A DNA stretch of 64,000 nt from Halobacillus sp. A5 (lineage in GTDB: Bacteria > Bacillota > Bacilli > Bacillales > Halobacillaceae), in contig NZ_JAIZEO010000002.1 of the NCBI RefSeq assembly GCF_024189315.1, positions 620,001 through 684,000 of the forward strand, given 5' to 3'. Of the stretch, positions 44,328 to 55,600 are shown one piece after another; within the stretch, counting starts at the first letter, position 1; the number at the start of each line of letters is the position of its first letter. The notes beneath the pieces were generated by a model. The model did no database searches. It saw nothing but the letters and a program-made list of their open reading frames with translations, and had not been told where the DNA came from. A program made the position numbers and the translations under genes.

Positions 44328-45178
44328 TGGCAATCAAGCAGGTAATGGTCATTGGTGCGGGTCAGATGGGTGCGGGTATTGCTCAGGTATTTGCACAGTC
44401 CGGACTTCGAGTGAAATTAAATGATTTAAACGAAGAAGCCTTACATAAAGGAGTAGAGGGGATAAAGAAACGTCTCCATAAAGCAGTAGAAAAAGAGAAA
44501 ATGACTGAGAGCGAGAAACAGCAGGTGCTAGAGAATTTAGAAGCTGCCACTGATCTCCGTGCCGCTTCCGAATGCGATCTAATCATTGAAGCGGTCGTAG
44601 AAAAAATGGAAGTTAAAACAAAGGTTTTTCAAAGCTTAGATGCTGTTGCGCCGGATCACGCGATTTTAGCGTCCAACACATCTTCACTGCCAATAACAGA
44701 GATTGCCGCAGTAACGAATCGTCCTTCGCAGGTGATCGGTATGCACTTTATGAATCCTGTGCCAGTTATGAAGCTGGTGGAGGTGATTCGCGCACTGCAG
44801 ACTAGCGACGAAACGTTTGAAGCGATAAAGCAGATGACGGAGAAGCTCAACAAGACTCCTGTGGAGGTTAATGATTTTCCTGGATTCGTATCAAACCGGA
44901 TTTTAATGCCGATGATTAACGAAGCGATTTATACCGTTTATGAAGGAGTGTCTTCAGTAGAGGATGTCGACAAAGTCATGAAGCTCGGTATGAACCATCC
45001 GATGGGCCCGCTCACATTAGCTGATTTTATTGGTTTGGATACATGTTTATCGATTATGGAAGTGCTTCATGAAGGTTTCGGGGACAGTAAATACCGTCCC
45101 TGCCCGCTGCTTAGGCAGTACGTGAAAGCCGGCTGGCTTGGGAAGAAGTCCGGCCGCGGATTCTACAGCTATGAATAA
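44327..45178 (+). CDS. mmgB: 3-hydroxybutyryl-CoA dehydrogenase
   Basis: 283 aa. NAD-binding Rossmann motif GAGQMGAGIAQVFAQSG at residue 10, then SNTSSLPITEIA, HFMNPVPVMKLVE (catalytic His) and the C-terminal helical domain ending GRGFYSYE. It oxidises 3-hydroxybutyryl-CoA to acetoacetyl-CoA. Translationally coupled to the thiolase gene. Confidence 0.95.
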   Translation: MAIKQVMVIGAGQMGAGIAQVFAQSGLRVKLNDLNEEALHKGVEGIKKRLHKAVEKEKMTESEKQQVLENLEAATDLRAASECDLIIEAVVEKMEVKTKVFQSLDAVAPDHAILASNTSSLPITEIAAVTNRPSQVIGMHFMNPVPVMKLVEVIRALQTSDETFEAIKQMTEKLNKTPVEVNDFPGFVSNRILMPMINEAIYTVYEGVSSVEDVDKVMKLGMNHPMGPLTLADFIGLDTCLSIMEVLHEGFGDSKYRPCPLLRQYVKAGWLGKKSGRGFYSYE

Positions 45179-45198
45179 CAGGTGAGGGAGAGAACGAA

Positions 45199-46344
45199 AT
45201 GGACCTACAGTTTACGGATGAGCAGCTGATGCTGCAAAAAATGGTTCGTGATTTTACCGAGAAAGAAGTGGCGCCTGCCATTGAGCGGATGGAGCGTGAG
45301 GATCGGTTTCCGATAGAACTTGTGCGGCGGATGGGGGAGCTCGGCTTAATGGGAATTCCTATACCTGAACAGTACGGCGGGGCTGAAATGGATTATACCT
45401 CCTATGTCATGGCGATCCATGAAATTTCCAAGGTGAGTGCCACGCTGGGCGTGATCTTATCTGTTCATACTTCAGTCGGTACGAACCCAATTCTTTATTT
45501 CGGCACGGAGGAACAGAAGCAGAAATACATTCCGAAGCTCGCTTCAGGGGAGTATCTGGGAGCTTTTGCTTTAACCGAACCGAGTGCAGGGTCTGACGCC
45601 GGCAGTTTAAAAACCAGAGCGGATAAGCAGGGTGACGAATACATTTTAAATGGTGAAAAGATATTCATAACCAACGGAGGCGCGGCCGATACGTTCATCG
45701 TGTTTGCCCGTACGAACCGGGACGAGAAGCGGGGCCGGGGTGTGAGTGCTTTTATTATTGAGAAGAATACCCCCGGCTTTACGATCGGAAAAGCAGAAAG
45801 AAAAATGGGAATGCACGGATCGAGCACCGTATCGTTGAGCTTTGATCAGTGTAAAGTACCTGCCTCCCAGCTGCTTGGAGCTGAAGGAGAAGGATTTAAA
45901 ATCGCCCTGGCCAACTTAAATACAGGACGGATCGGCATTGCAGCCCAGTCGCTCGGCATCGGGGAAGCGGCGCTAGAGCACGCCGTGGCCTATGCGAAGG
46001 AGCGGGAGCAGTTTGGCAGACCCATCGCCCAGCATCAAGGGATTTCTTTTAAACTCGCAGATATGGCGACGAACGTTGAAGCGGCTAAGCTGTTAGTTTA
46101 TCAGGCAGCTTCTCTGCAGGGTGCCGGCAGGCCGTGCGGAAAAGAAGCGTCGATGGCGAAATTGTTTGCCTCGCAGACCGCTATGGATGCATCAATTGAG
46201 GCGGTTCAGGTGCACGGCGGCTACGGATACACTGAAGATTATGCTGTTGAAAGGCTGTTTCGGGATGCCAAGGTATGTCAAATCTACGAAGGCACAAGTG
46301 AAATACAAAGAATTGTCATCAGTAATCATCTAACGAAAGATTAG
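45199..46344 (+). CDS. Acyl-CoA dehydrogenase (first copy)
   Basis: 381 aa FAD enzyme that makes the alpha-beta double bond of acyl-CoA and passes electrons to ETF. AFALTEPSAGSDAGSLKTRA (near residue 120) and IFITNGGAADTFIVFA bind FAD; the catalytic Glu is in YEGTSEIQR near the C-terminus. RBS GTGAGGGAGAG. Short-chain (butyryl-CoA-like) specificity is inferred from context. The second copy follows after 12 bp and is clearly homologous but diverged. Confidence 0.93.
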   Translation: MDLQFTDEQLMLQKMVRDFTEKEVAPAIERMEREDRFPIELVRRMGELGLMGIPIPEQYGGAEMDYTSYVMAIHEISKVSATLGVILSVHTSVGTNPILYFGTEEQKQKYIPKLASGEYLGAFALTEPSAGSDAGSLKTRADKQGDEYILNGEKIFITNGGAADTFIVFARTNRDEKRGRGVSAFIIEKNTPGFTIGKAERKMGMHGSSTVSLSFDQCKVPASQLLGAEGEGFKIALANLNTGRIGIAAQSLGIGEAALEHAVAYAKEREQFGRPIAQHQGISFKLADMATNVEAAKLLVYQAASLQGAGRPCGKEASMAKLFASQTAMDASIEAVQVHGGYGYTEDYAVERLFRDAKVCQIYEGTSEIQRIVISNHLTKD

Positions 46345-46356
46345 GAGGAACGACGG

Positions 46357-47496
46357 ATGAATTTTTCATTAACAGAAGAGCAGGAAATGCTGCGAAAGAT
46401 GGTTCGTGATTTTGCGAAGAAAGAAGTGGAGCCGACTGCAGCGGAACGTGATGAAGAAGAGCGGTTTGATCGAGAAATATTTGATAAAATGGCGGCGCTT
46501 GGGCTCACCGGAGTTCCCTGGCCGGAAGAATACGGTGGAATTGGATCGGATTTCGTCAGCTACGTGATCGCGGTTGAAGAGCTGTCCCGAGTGTGTGCTT
46601 CCACAGGTGTAACACTGTCGGCCCATATATCACTGGCAAGCTGGCCGATTTATAAATTTGGGACTGAACAACAAAAGAAAACATTTCTTGCTCAATTAGC
46701 GAGTGGAGAGAAGCTGGGGGCTTATGCGTTATCAGAGCCGGGTGCGGGAAGTGACGTTTCCTCGATGCGTACACAGGCGAAGCTCGACGGGGATCATTAC
46801 GTACTAAACGGCAGTAAAGTATGGATTACGAACGGCGGCGTCGGTGATCTTTACGTTGTATTTGCGAAGACGAACCCGGAAGCGGGAAGCCGTGGTATAA
46901 GTGCATTTATCGTGGAGAAAGGCACGCCGGGCTTTACGTTTGGCAAAAAAGAAAAGAAGCTTGGGATCCGCTCCTCTCCAACAACTGAGCTCATCTTTGA
47001 TAATTGCCGCATTCCTAAAGAAAACCTGCTCGGGGATGAAGGTCAGGGCTTTAAGATCGCCATGATGACACTCGACGGCGGGCGTAACGGGATTGCTGCT
47101 CAAGCCTTAGGAATCGCTCAAGGAGCTCTTGATGAGTCGGTTAACTATGCAAAGGAAAGGGAACAGTTTGGTAAACCGATCGCTCAGCACCAGGGAGTGT
47201 CGTTTAAGCTGGCCGATATGGCCACAGAAATCGAAGCAGCCCGTCTGTTAACCTATCAGGCGGCCTGCCTAGAATCAGAAGGCAAGCCGTACGCGAAGGC
47301 TTCTGCAATGGCAAAGCTTTATGCTGGAGATGCGGCCATGCGGATTACGGTTGAAGCCGTACAGGTTCACGGCGGCTATGGCTATACGAAGGATTATCCA
47401 GTGGAACGATACATGCGTGATGCGAAAATCACACAGATTTACGAAGGAACGAATGAAATTCAGCGCCTCGTCATTGGACGAATGGTGACGAGTTAA
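46357..47496 (+). CDS. acdA: Acyl-CoA dehydrogenase (second copy)
   Basis: 379 aa, same fold as the gene before it: [39 protein letters not shown], catalytic Glu in [13 protein letters not shown]. It is closest in feel to AcdA/MmgC of Bacillus. Two adjacent copies may divide straight-chain and branched-chain (isobutyryl-CoA) substrates; this is inference. RBS TAGGAGGAA. Followed by meaB after 18 bp. Confidence 0.93.
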   Translation: MNFSLTEEQEMLRKMVRDFAKKEVEPTAAERDEEERFDREIFDKMAALGLTGVPWPEEYGGIGSDFVSYVIAVEELSRVCASTGVTLSAHISLASWPIYKFGTEQQKKTFLAQLASGEKLGAYALSEPGAGSDVSSMRTQAKLDGDHYVLNGSKVWITNGGVGDLYVVFAKTNPEAGSRGISAFIVEKGTPGFTFGKKEKKLGIRSSPTTELIFDNCRIPKENLLGDEGQGFKIAMMTLDGGRNGIAAQALGIAQGALDESVNYAKEREQFGKPIAQHQGVSFKLADMATEIEAARLLTYQAACLESEGKPYAKASAMAKLYAGDAAMRITVEAVQVHGGYGYTKDYPVERYMRDAKITQIYEGTNEIQRLVIGRMVTS

Positions 47497-47514
47497 CCGA
47501 GAGGAGGCCCGGTC

Positions 47515-48450
47515 GTGCATTCATTAGCCGAAAAAATACAGCAGCAGGACATGCGGGCCCTCGCTCGTGCGATTTCCTTAATCGAAAACGATGATCCGGA
47601 AAAACTCGATCTTATGAGTGACATTTTTTCGATTCAGAAGAAAGCTCATCATATCGGGATTACCGGGTCCCCCGGCGCCGGTAAAAGCTCGCTGATCAAC
47701 CGGCTGCTTACTTACCTGCGTGGAAAGGGTTTAACGGTTGCTGTGATTGCCGTGGATCCGACGAGTCCGTTCAGCGGCGGGTCGCTGCTCGGGGATCGGA
47801 CGCGGATGAACCAGCACTTCCTGGATCCAGGTATTTTTATTCGAAGCATGGCTACGCGCGGAAGCTTAGGGGGTCTGGCCCGGGCTACGAAAGACGCCAT
47901 CCGCGTGTGTGATGCCTACGGATTTGACATAATTTTAGTGGAAACGGTCGGAGTCGGTCAGTCCGAGCTTGATGTAATGAAGGTCGTTGACACTACAGGG
48001 CTCGTCCTTACGCCGAACAGCGGTGATGTGCTCCAGATTTTTAAAGCAGGGATTATGGAAATAGCCGATCTGTTCATAATTAACAAAGCCGATTTACCTG
48101 GAGTTGTCCGGCTTAAAGCGACTCTTGAGGAATATATGATGATTGCACAGCCGAAGGGGTGGTCTCCGCTCATCGTTAAAACGATCTCTACCGAAAACAA
48201 AGGCATGGAGGAGCTGTGGAAAGGTATAGAGCAGCACAAAAGCTATCTATTTGAAACCAGGCAGGGGGAAGAACGCCGCTTAAAGCAGCTTGAGCTTGAA
48301 GTCTATGAGCTGATCCGGGAAGAGATCTGGCGCGATGTCGAAAGACGCGTTCAATCTGATCAAAGTAAGGTTGAACAGCTTCGGGATCCAGAAGCCGATC
48401 CTTATCAATTAGCCCGGGAGTGGTATGGAGTATGGAAGGGTGATTCATAA
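47515..48450 (+). CDS. meaB: Methylmalonyl-CoA mutase-associated GTPase MeaB (ArgK family)
   Basis: 311 aa. G3E-family P-loop GTPase: GSPGAGKSSLI (Gly51-Lys57), AVDPTSPFSGGSLLGDR, VETVGVGQSE and the NKAD base motif (INKADLP). MeaB-type proteins load and protect B12-dependent acyl-CoA mutases. Start is GTG 47515 with GAGAGGAGG upstream. It overlaps the TetR gene (TAATG). Its presence is curious because IcmF downstream has its own G-domain. Confidence 0.93.
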   Translation: MHSLAEKIQQQDMRALARAISLIENDDPEKLDLMSDIFSIQKKAHHIGITGSPGAGKSSLINRLLTYLRGKGLTVAVIAVDPTSPFSGGSLLGDRTRMNQHFLDPGIFIRSMATRGSLGGLARATKDAIRVCDAYGFDIILVETVGVGQSELDVMKVVDTTGLVLTPNSGDVLQIFKAGIMEIADLFIINKADLPGVVRLKATLEEYMMIAQPKGWSPLIVKTISTENKGMEELWKGIEQHKSYLFETRQGEERRLKQLELEVYELIREEIWRDVERRVQSDQSKVEQLRDPEADPYQLAREWYGVWKGDS

Positions 48451-49079
48451 TGGAGAAAAAACAAGTACCTTCGACAATTAAAGATGAAGCACTTGTAGAG
48501 AAACGCCGGCGCCAGATGGTCAAAGGCGCGGTGGCCCTGTTTACAGAGAAAGGCTTTCATAGAACGACAACCCGTGAAATCGCAAAGGCTTCAGGGTTCA
48601 GCATCGGAACCTTATATGAATATATCCGGACAAAGGACGATGTGCTGTTTCTCGTCTGCGATTCGATTTACGAGCGGGTGAAGGATCGTATGGAGGGGGT
48701 CATTAACCAGGAGGAGAAAAGCATCGCAAACCTCGTTCATGCGATACGCGCTTATTTTACTCTTATGCATGACATGCAGGGCGAAGTTCTCGTTATGTAC
48801 CAGGAGGTGAAGTCGCTCTCGAAGGACGCGCAGGATTACGTGCTTCAGAAAGAGCGCGATATGGTTGCAATGCTTGAAACGGTCATTAGAAACAGCCTTC
48901 CTTTTTCCATATCAGAAGAACAAGTCACGTTGATTGCTAATAATATTTTTGTACAGGGACAAATGTGGGGCTTCAGGCGCTGGATTCTTCAGCGTACATT
49001 TACATTAGAAACGTATACGGAGCAGCAGATCAAGCTGCTGCTGCAAGGATTAAAGGTAGAGGAAAAAGAATTAACCTAA
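48450..49079 (+). CDS. TetR-family regulator (FadR-like candidate)
   Basis: 209 aa. N-terminal HTH at residues ~20-65 (FTEKGFHRTTTREIAKASGF, SIGTLYEYIRTKDDV), then a helical ligand domain of the TetR_C_33/FadR kind (GEVLVMYQEVKSLSKDAQDY). Its place inside the operon and the TGAATG/CATTCA-type operators at 40747 and 43071 suggest it senses acyl-CoA and represses these genes. Not proven; it may not be the true FadR orthologue. Confidence 0.85.
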   Translation: MEKKQVPSTIKDEALVEKRRRQMVKGAVALFTEKGFHRTTTREIAKASGFSIGTLYEYIRTKDDVLFLVCDSIYERVKDRMEGVINQEEKSIANLVHAIRAYFTLMHDMQGEVLVMYQEVKSLSKDAQDYVLQKERDMVAMLETVIRNSLPFSISEEQVTLIANNIFVQGQMWGFRRWILQRTFTLETYTEQQIKLLLQGLKVEEKELT

Positions 49080-49094
49080 AGGGGAGGACATGGT

Positions 49095-52000
49095 ATGGAA
49101 AAGCCAAATGTCTATCAGTCAAAGCATCCGATCCGCTTTGTGACGGCATCGAGCTTATTTGACGGTCACGATGCTTCGATTAACATAATGCGCCGCATTC
49201 TGCAGTTTACAGGAGCAGAGGTCATTCATCTCGGACATAACCGTTCGGTGGAGGAAGTAGTCAATGCAGCGATTCAAGAAGATGTACAGGGGATTGCGAT
49301 TTCATCTTATCAAGGCGGTCACGTTGAGTATTTCAAGTATATGGTTGATCTGCTCCGCGAAAAAGGAGCAGGACATATCCGTGTCTATGGAGGCGGCGGA
49401 GGGGTGATTATCCCCCGTGAAATTAAAGAGCTCCATGAATACGGGGTCGCGCGCGTTTTCTCACCGGAGGACGGACGCGAGCGTGGACTTCAGGGCATGA
49501 TCAACATGATGATGGAAGAGTGCGATTTTCTTCCGCCGCTTCAAAATGTAGAAGAAGCGGTTTCAAGTTTGACAAAAGGAGACCACCAGTCGATTGCCCG
49601 GTTTATTACGTATGTAGAGAATAACCCGAAGGAAGAGCGGGAAGCCGTCGCTACTTTTGAAAGCGCTTTAGAGAAATCGGTGGAACGTAAAATCCCGGTG
49701 CTTGGGATTACAGGAACGGGCGGCGCCGGTAAAAGCTCTTTAACGGATGAGTTGATCCGCCGGTTTGTAAACGAAATTCCGGAGAAAAAGATTGGCATTC
49801 TATCTGTTGATCCGACGAAAAAGAAAACAGGCGGCGCACTGCTTGGCGACCGGATCCGCATGAATGCCATATTTAATCCGCGTGTTTACATGCGTTCGCT
49901 GGCTACGCGGGAAGCCCGGTCGGAGCTGTCTTCCGCCGTTGAAGAATCGATTCAAGTGATGAAAGCGTCAGGGATGGATTTTATTATCGTAGAAACGAGT
50001 GGAATCGGGCAGGGAGACGCAGCGGTTACAGATGTGACGGACCTTTCCATGTACGTCATGACAGCTGAGTTTGGTGCCCCGTCTCAGCTCGAAAAAATCG
50101 ACATGATAGACTATGCCGATTTTATCGTTATTAATAAATTTGAGCAAAAAGGGTCAGAGGACGCTTTAAATCAGGTGCGCAAACAATATGAGCGCAGCCA
50201 TATGCTGTTTCATGCGGATACCTCTCAGTTTCCGGTGTACGGGACGATCGCCAGTCAGTTTAATGACCCCGGCACGAATACCCTTTTTGCCGGTATTGTT
50301 GATAAGCTGAATGAAGACTACGGATGGCAGGATGTAACGTCGCTTGAGCGCGTGGATAAGGTGGAGAAGCAGAACGTCATTATTCCTAACGACCGCAAAC
50401 AATATTTGCTTGATATTTCGCTCGCTGTCCGTGACTATCATAAACACTCGGATAATCAGGCGGACGAGGCAAGAAAGCTGTACCAATTAAAAGGGACCTC
50501 CGCCCTTCTTGAAGACGAGGAACAAAAAGAAAGCATCGAGCGGCTGATTGAGGATTATGAAGAGAAGCTTGACCGCGAATCTGCTGCGCTGTTAAACGAA
50601 TGGGATGATCTGCACGAGCGATACAGCGGCGATACGTACACGTATAAAGTCCGCGGTAAAGAAATTAAGTTGGATATTACAACGGAGAGTCTGTCTGGAT
50701 TGAAAATTCCTAAAGTGGCGCTCCCTGACTATCACGACTGGGGCGACAGGCTGCTCTGGCTTATGCAGGAGAACGTGCCCGGCGCGTTTCCATTTACAAC
50801 AGGTGTCTTTCCGTTTAAGCGGAAAGGTGAGGATCCAAAGCGCCAGTTTGCCGGAGAGGGAACGCCGGAGCGTACGAACCGACGCTTTCACTATTTATCA
50901 GAGGGCGACGAAGCGAAGCGCTTAAGCACCGCATTTGACTCGGTAACCCTTTACGGGGAGGATCCCGATGAACGCCCTGATATTTATGGGAAAGTCGGGG
51001 AGAGCGGTGTGAATATTTGTACACTTGAGGATATGAAAAAGCTGTATTCCGGCTTTGACCTCATCGATCCGACAACCTCCGTTTCCATGACGATTAACGG
51101 ACCTGCTCCAATCATTCTGGCAATGTTTTTTAATACAGCAATCGATCAGCAGCTCCACAAATTTAAAGAAGAAAACGGCCGTGAGCCGAATTTGGATGAG
51201 GCAGCTCAAATTAAGGAAGACACGATTAAAGTTGTACGCGGTACCGTGCAGGCAGACATATTAAAAGAAGACCAGGGTCAGAACACGTGTATTTTCTCTA
51301 CAGAATTTGCCCTGCGTATGATGGGGGACATTCAGCAGTATTTTATTGATTATGAAGTCCGCAATTACTACTCGGTATCGATTTCGGGCTACCACATCGC
51401 TGAAGCCGGTGCGAACCCAATCACCCAGCTTGCATTTACGCTGGCCAACGGATTTACGTACGTGGAATATTATTTAAGCCGTGGTATGGATATTAACAAA
51501 TTCGCGCCGAACCTGTCGTTCTTTTTCTCGAATGGCCTTGATCCAGAATATACAGTACTCGGCCGCGTGGCGCGCCGCATCTGGGCAATCGTTATGAAGA
51601 ATAAATACGGTGCCAACGAGCGCAGCCAGAAGCTGAAGTATCACATTCAGACATCCGGCCGCTCCTTGCACGCACAGGAAATCGACTTTAACGACATCCG
51701 TACGACGTTGCAGGCGCTAATCGCCATTCAGGATAACTGTAACTCGCTGCATACGAACTCTTATGACGAAGCGATCACCACGCCTACTCAGGAATCCGTT
51801 CGGCGTGCGATGGCGATTCAGATGATTATCAGCAAAGAGTTCGGTTTGACGAAAAACGAAAATTCCCTGCAGGGCTCCTACATTATCCGCGAGCTGACCG
51901 ACCTCGTCGAAGAAGCCGTCCTGCAGGAGTTTGAGAGAATTAATGACCGCGGCGGGGTGTTAGGTGCAATGGAGCGTCAATACCAGCGTGGGAAAATTCA

Positions 52001-52343
52001 AGAAGAATCCTTATATTATGAGGGTAAGAAGCATTCAGGAGAACTGCCGATTATCGGTGTCAATACGTACTTGAATCCGAACCCGCCATCTGAAGAGGAG
52101 ATCGACTCGATGGAGCTGGCCCGTGCTTCTAAAGAAGAAAAAGAGCACCAGATTAAAGAACTGCGCAGCTTTCACAGTGCACATGATTCTGAAGCCGACG
52201 CTGCCCTGAAGCGGCTGCAGCAGACCGCAAGCGGCGGAGGGAATGTTTTTGCTGAACTAATGGAGACAGTCAAAGTCGCCAGTCTCGGCCAGATTACCAA
52301 TGCTTTATACGAAGTAGGCGGCCAATACCGCCGCAATATGTAA
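49095..52343 (+). CDS. icmF: Fused isobutyryl-CoA mutase IcmF
   Basis: 1082 aa. Order of domains: B12-binding (residues ~10-140, DGHDAS with His25 as cobalt ligand, then GGGGGVIIP), G-protein chaperone (~195-410, P-loop GTGGAGKSS at 207-215, INKFE base motif), linker, and the mutase TIM barrel (~560-1060). In the barrel Gln729 (DQGQNTCIF) stands where methylmalonyl-CoA mutase has Arg, and GVFPFKR has Phe where that enzyme has Tyr: the known fingerprint of isobutyryl-CoA mutase. It interconverts isobutyryl-CoA and n-butyryl-CoA using adenosylcobalamin. RBS AAGGGGAGGA. Last gene of the operon. Confidence 0.95.
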   Translation: MEKPNVYQSKHPIRFVTASSLFDGHDASINIMRRILQFTGAEVIHLGHNRSVEEVVNAAIQEDVQGIAISSYQGGHVEYFKYMVDLLREKGAGHIRVYGGGGGVIIPREIKELHEYGVARVFSPEDGRERGLQGMINMMMEECDFLPPLQNVEEAVSSLTKGDHQSIARFITYVENNPKEEREAVATFESALEKSVERKIPVLGITGTGGAGKSSLTDELIRRFVNEIPEKKIGILSVDPTKKKTGGALLGDRIRMNAIFNPRVYMRSLATREARSELSSAVEESIQVMKASGMDFIIVETSGIGQGDAAVTDVTDLSMYVMTAEFGAPSQLEKIDMIDYADFIVINKFEQKGSEDALNQVRKQYERSHMLFHADTSQFPVYGTIASQFNDPGTNTLFAGIVDKLNEDYGWQDVTSLERVDKVEKQNVIIPNDRKQYLLDISLAVRDYHKHSDNQADEARKLYQLKGTSALLEDEEQKESIERLIEDYEEKLDRESAALLNEWDDLHERYSGDTYTYKVRGKEIKLDITTESLSGLKIPKVALPDYHDWGDRLLWLMQENVPGAFPFTTGVFPFKRKGEDPKRQFAGEGTPERTNRRFHYLSEGDEAKRLSTAFDSVTLYGEDPDERPDIYGKVGESGVNICTLEDMKKLYSGFDLIDPTTSVSMTINGPAPIILAMFFNTAIDQQLHKFKEENGREPNLDEAAQIKEDTIKVVRGTVQADILKEDQGQNTCIFSTEFALRMMGDIQQYFIDYEVRNYYSVSISGYHIAEAGANPITQLAFTLANGFTYVEYYLSRGMDINKFAPNLSFFFSNGLDPEYTVLGRVARRIWAIVMKNKYGANERSQKLKYHIQTSGRSLHAQEIDFNDIRTTLQALIAIQDNCNSLHTNSYDEAITTPTQESVRRAMAIQMIISKEFGLTKNENSLQGSYIIRELTDLVEEAVLQEFERINDRGGVLGAMERQYQRGKIQEESLYYEGKKHSGELPIIGVNTYLNPNPPSEEEIDSMELARASKEEKEHQIKELRSFHSAHDSEADAALKRLQQTASGGGNVFAELMETVKVASLGQITNALYEVGGQYRRNM

Positions 52344-52353
52344 CCCAATGAAG

Positions 52354-52384
52354 CCCGCCGCCTTATACGGACGGCGGGTTTTTT
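52354..52384 (+). terminator. Terminator of the thiolase-icmF operon
   Basis: CCCGCCG (52354-52360) / CGGCGGG (52372-52378), then TTTTTT, 10 bp after the icmF stop. Confidence 0.88.
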
Positions 52385-52450
52385 ATGGGCTGTTTCCAGA
52401 ACAGGGTAGAAAAAGCTTCTTGAAAATTTTTATGGAGAAAGGGGGAAGGA

Positions 52451-52515
52451 AAAAGGGTCGCTTTCCGCGGGGCATCACGGAAAGCGAGTTGTTTCCTGAA
52501 ACCCTTTTCTCTCCA
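52451..52515. repeat. Inverted-repeat element, GCTTTCCG type
   Basis: AAAAGGGT (52450-52457) and ACCCTTTT (52501-52508) enclose an inner hairpin CGCTTTCCG / CGGAAAGCG (52459-52467, 52480-52488). The right flank GTTTCCTGAAACCC resembles the right arm of the repeat at 39055-39073, pointing to one dispersed family. Confidence 0.6.
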
Positions 52516-52582
52516 TAATGAGCAGAACGACTTTTTTCTTAATAAAGGAAATGAAAAACGAGCTCCATTAGGGGAAGCTCGC

Positions 52583-52903
52583 TTAGTGACTGCCGCCGAC
52601 TGAATCATCATCGTGGGCCTGGTTAATATCTACCATATAAGGTTGTTTCTTTCCGTACCATTCGTACGTTACTTCATAGTCCTCGTCTTCTTCAAGCACC
52701 ATCCATAAGCTCTCGTCCTCTACGACGATCTCTTCACCATCAATGGTGACATAGTAGCCTTCGTCATCGTGACTTTTCTCTTCCAGTGTAGCTTCCGTCA
52801 CATGTTCCTCGTAAATATAACCGAAGCTCATATAAAGCCATATGCAGACAGCGATGATAAGTACAGAGCCAGCGATCCAATTAAAGGGGTGTGATTTTAA
52901 CAT
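52583..52903 (-). CDS. Hypothetical single-pass membrane protein, 106 aa
   Basis: Start ATG 52903 has GGAG 9 bp upstream. One N-terminal transmembrane helix (WIAGSVLIIAVCIWLYMSF), then an acidic outside domain (YYVTIDGEEIVVEDESLWMV, EDEDYEVTYEWYGKK). The strong negative charge suits a salt-adapted cell surface. No family recognised. Monocistronic, opposite to the neighbours. Confidence 0.7.
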   Translation of the reverse strand: MLKSHPFNWIAGSVLIIAVCIWLYMSFGYIYEEHVTEATLEEKSHDDEGYYVTIDGEEIVVEDESLWMVLEEDEDYEVTYEWYGKKQPYMVDINQAHDDDSVGGSH

Positions 52904-52993
52904 TGTTCGACTCTCCTTTTTGCACATGCTGCTATTATTTTACGCTAAAATTCGATCAAGACCAAACAAGATTATCTATTCTTTTTAGAAAGA

Positions 52994-53022
52994 TTGATTT
53001 TTGTCAAAGCTAACCATATAAT
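52994..53022 (+). promoter_or_regulatory. rpoE promoter
   Basis: -35 TTGATT (52994-52999), 17-bp spacer, perfect -10 TATAAT (53017-53022). Confidence 0.7.
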
Positions 53023-53093
53023 GAGGGGTATGATTATATGTCATTCGTCTGCCTATTGCTTGCATTTGAATGATTAAAGGAGTGCTTGAGATC

Positions 53094-53630
53094 GTGACGA
53101 TTAAAGAATTAAGCAAAGACCAACTTGAAGAAATTTCAATGATTAGACTGGCTACGGTCATTTTAGAAGAAGAAAGAGAAGCGAAGGATTTCAATGACAT
53201 TTTTGAGCAAATCGCAGATATGAAAAACTTCAGTGACTCACAGAGAGAACAATATATTGCACAATTCTATACAGATTTGAATTTAGATGGCAGCTTTATG
53301 ACGATTGGTACGAACCGCTGGGGATTAAAAAGCTGGTACCCTGTCGAGCAGCTTGAAGAGGAGATCGCTGCTCTTCCTCAGAAACGCAAAAAGAAGAAAA
53401 AGAAGAAGCCATCCAAGCTGCTTGAAGATGAGCTCGGTGTGGAAGGCTTTGACGATGAAGAAGAGGAAAGTCTTGATGATCTTGAGCTCACAGATGAAGA
53501 TCTTGACCTAGACGACGATGATGATTTCGAAGGAGATTATGACGAAGATGATCTCGATGAAGAGGAAGAAGAAATCGTTAACAATGATACCAGTTTCATC
53601 GGTGATGAAGATGAGGAAGATGAATCCTAA
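53094..53630 (+). CDS. rpoE: RNA polymerase delta subunit
   Basis: 178 aa. The N-terminal ~90 residues form the HARE-HTH fold that binds RNA polymerase (TIKELSKDQLEEISMIRLAT, TNRWGLKSWYPVEQLEE). A Lys patch (KRKKKKKKK) is followed by an acidic, disordered tail of Asp/Glu repeats that displaces nucleic acid and speeds enzyme recycling. GTG 53094 fits the family N-terminus and the AAAGGAGTG RBS; ATG 53070 overlaps the leader. The pyrG promoter begins 3 bp after its stop. Confidence 0.95.
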   Translation: MTIKELSKDQLEEISMIRLATVILEEEREAKDFNDIFEQIADMKNFSDSQREQYIAQFYTDLNLDGSFMTIGTNRWGLKSWYPVEQLEEEIAALPQKRKKKKKKKPSKLLEDELGVEGFDDEEEESLDDLELTDEDLDLDDDDDFEGDYDEDDLDEEEEEIVNNDTSFIGDEDEEDES

Positions 53631-53632
53631 GG

Positions 53633-53728
53633 TTGACTTTCAAAGGCCGAATGAGTATTATTTTATTTGGGCTCTTTAATTTAGAACGTGAGAACGCTCC
53701 CCTTACATGGGGGGCGTTTTTTGTTTTT
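53633..53728 (+). promoter_or_regulatory. pyrG promoter and CTP-sensitive attenuator
   Basis: -35 TTGACT (53633-53638), 17-bp spacer, -10 TATTAT (53656-53661), start site GGGCTC (53669-53674) 7 bp later. A terminator follows: AACGCTCCCC (53693-53702) / GGGGGGCGTT (53709-53718), then a T-run. In B. subtilis the same GGGCUC start adds extra G residues when CTP is low; the poly-G tail pairs with the pyrimidine-rich left arm (here CUCCCC) and prevents termination. All parts are present here. Confidence 0.88.
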
Positions 53729-53793
53729 TTAACACATACTAGTGGTATGTCTTTTTTCAATAGATCGAATAGCCAACCAAATGAATTCAGTAG

Positions 53794-55410
<1,617 letters not shown>

Positions 55411-55417
55411 AACAACG

Positions 55418-55466
55418 CTGTCTTAAGAGGTCCGCGCATATGAGCGGAGCTTTTAGGCAGTTTTTT
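55418..55466 (+). terminator. Terminator after pyrG
   Basis: A long imperfect stem, with GTCCGC paired to GCGGAG-type bases near the loop and CTG/CAG at the base, followed by TTTTTT (55461-55466). Confidence 0.7.
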
Positions 55467-55516
55467 GTTGAAAATTTACGGACCTACACGTAATTAACGG
55501 AAATTTAAGCGTGATT

Positions 55517-55600
55517 TTTGTCGTATTCTACCAGAATTTCTTTTAAACTTTTCACTTTTTTTAAAAAAATGCAGGATTCCACCGCAAGTATGTAGAAATA
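55517..55600 (+). promoter_or_regulatory. spo0F promoter region: SigH-like promoter and 0A-like box
   Basis: GCAGGATTC (55571-55579) and GTAGAAATA (55592-55600), 12 bp apart, fit the SigH pattern (RnAGGAwww / RnnGAATww, with GAAAT for GAAT). TTTGTCGTA (55517-55525) is one base from the Spo0A box. SigH and Spo0A control of spo0F is established in B. subtilis. Confidence 0.5.

Noticed and set aside
53000-53008. TTTGTCAAA, a Spo0A-box match in the rpoE promoter spacer
   Set aside because: Single site in AT-rich promoter DNA with no known Spo0A control of rpoE; chance is likely.
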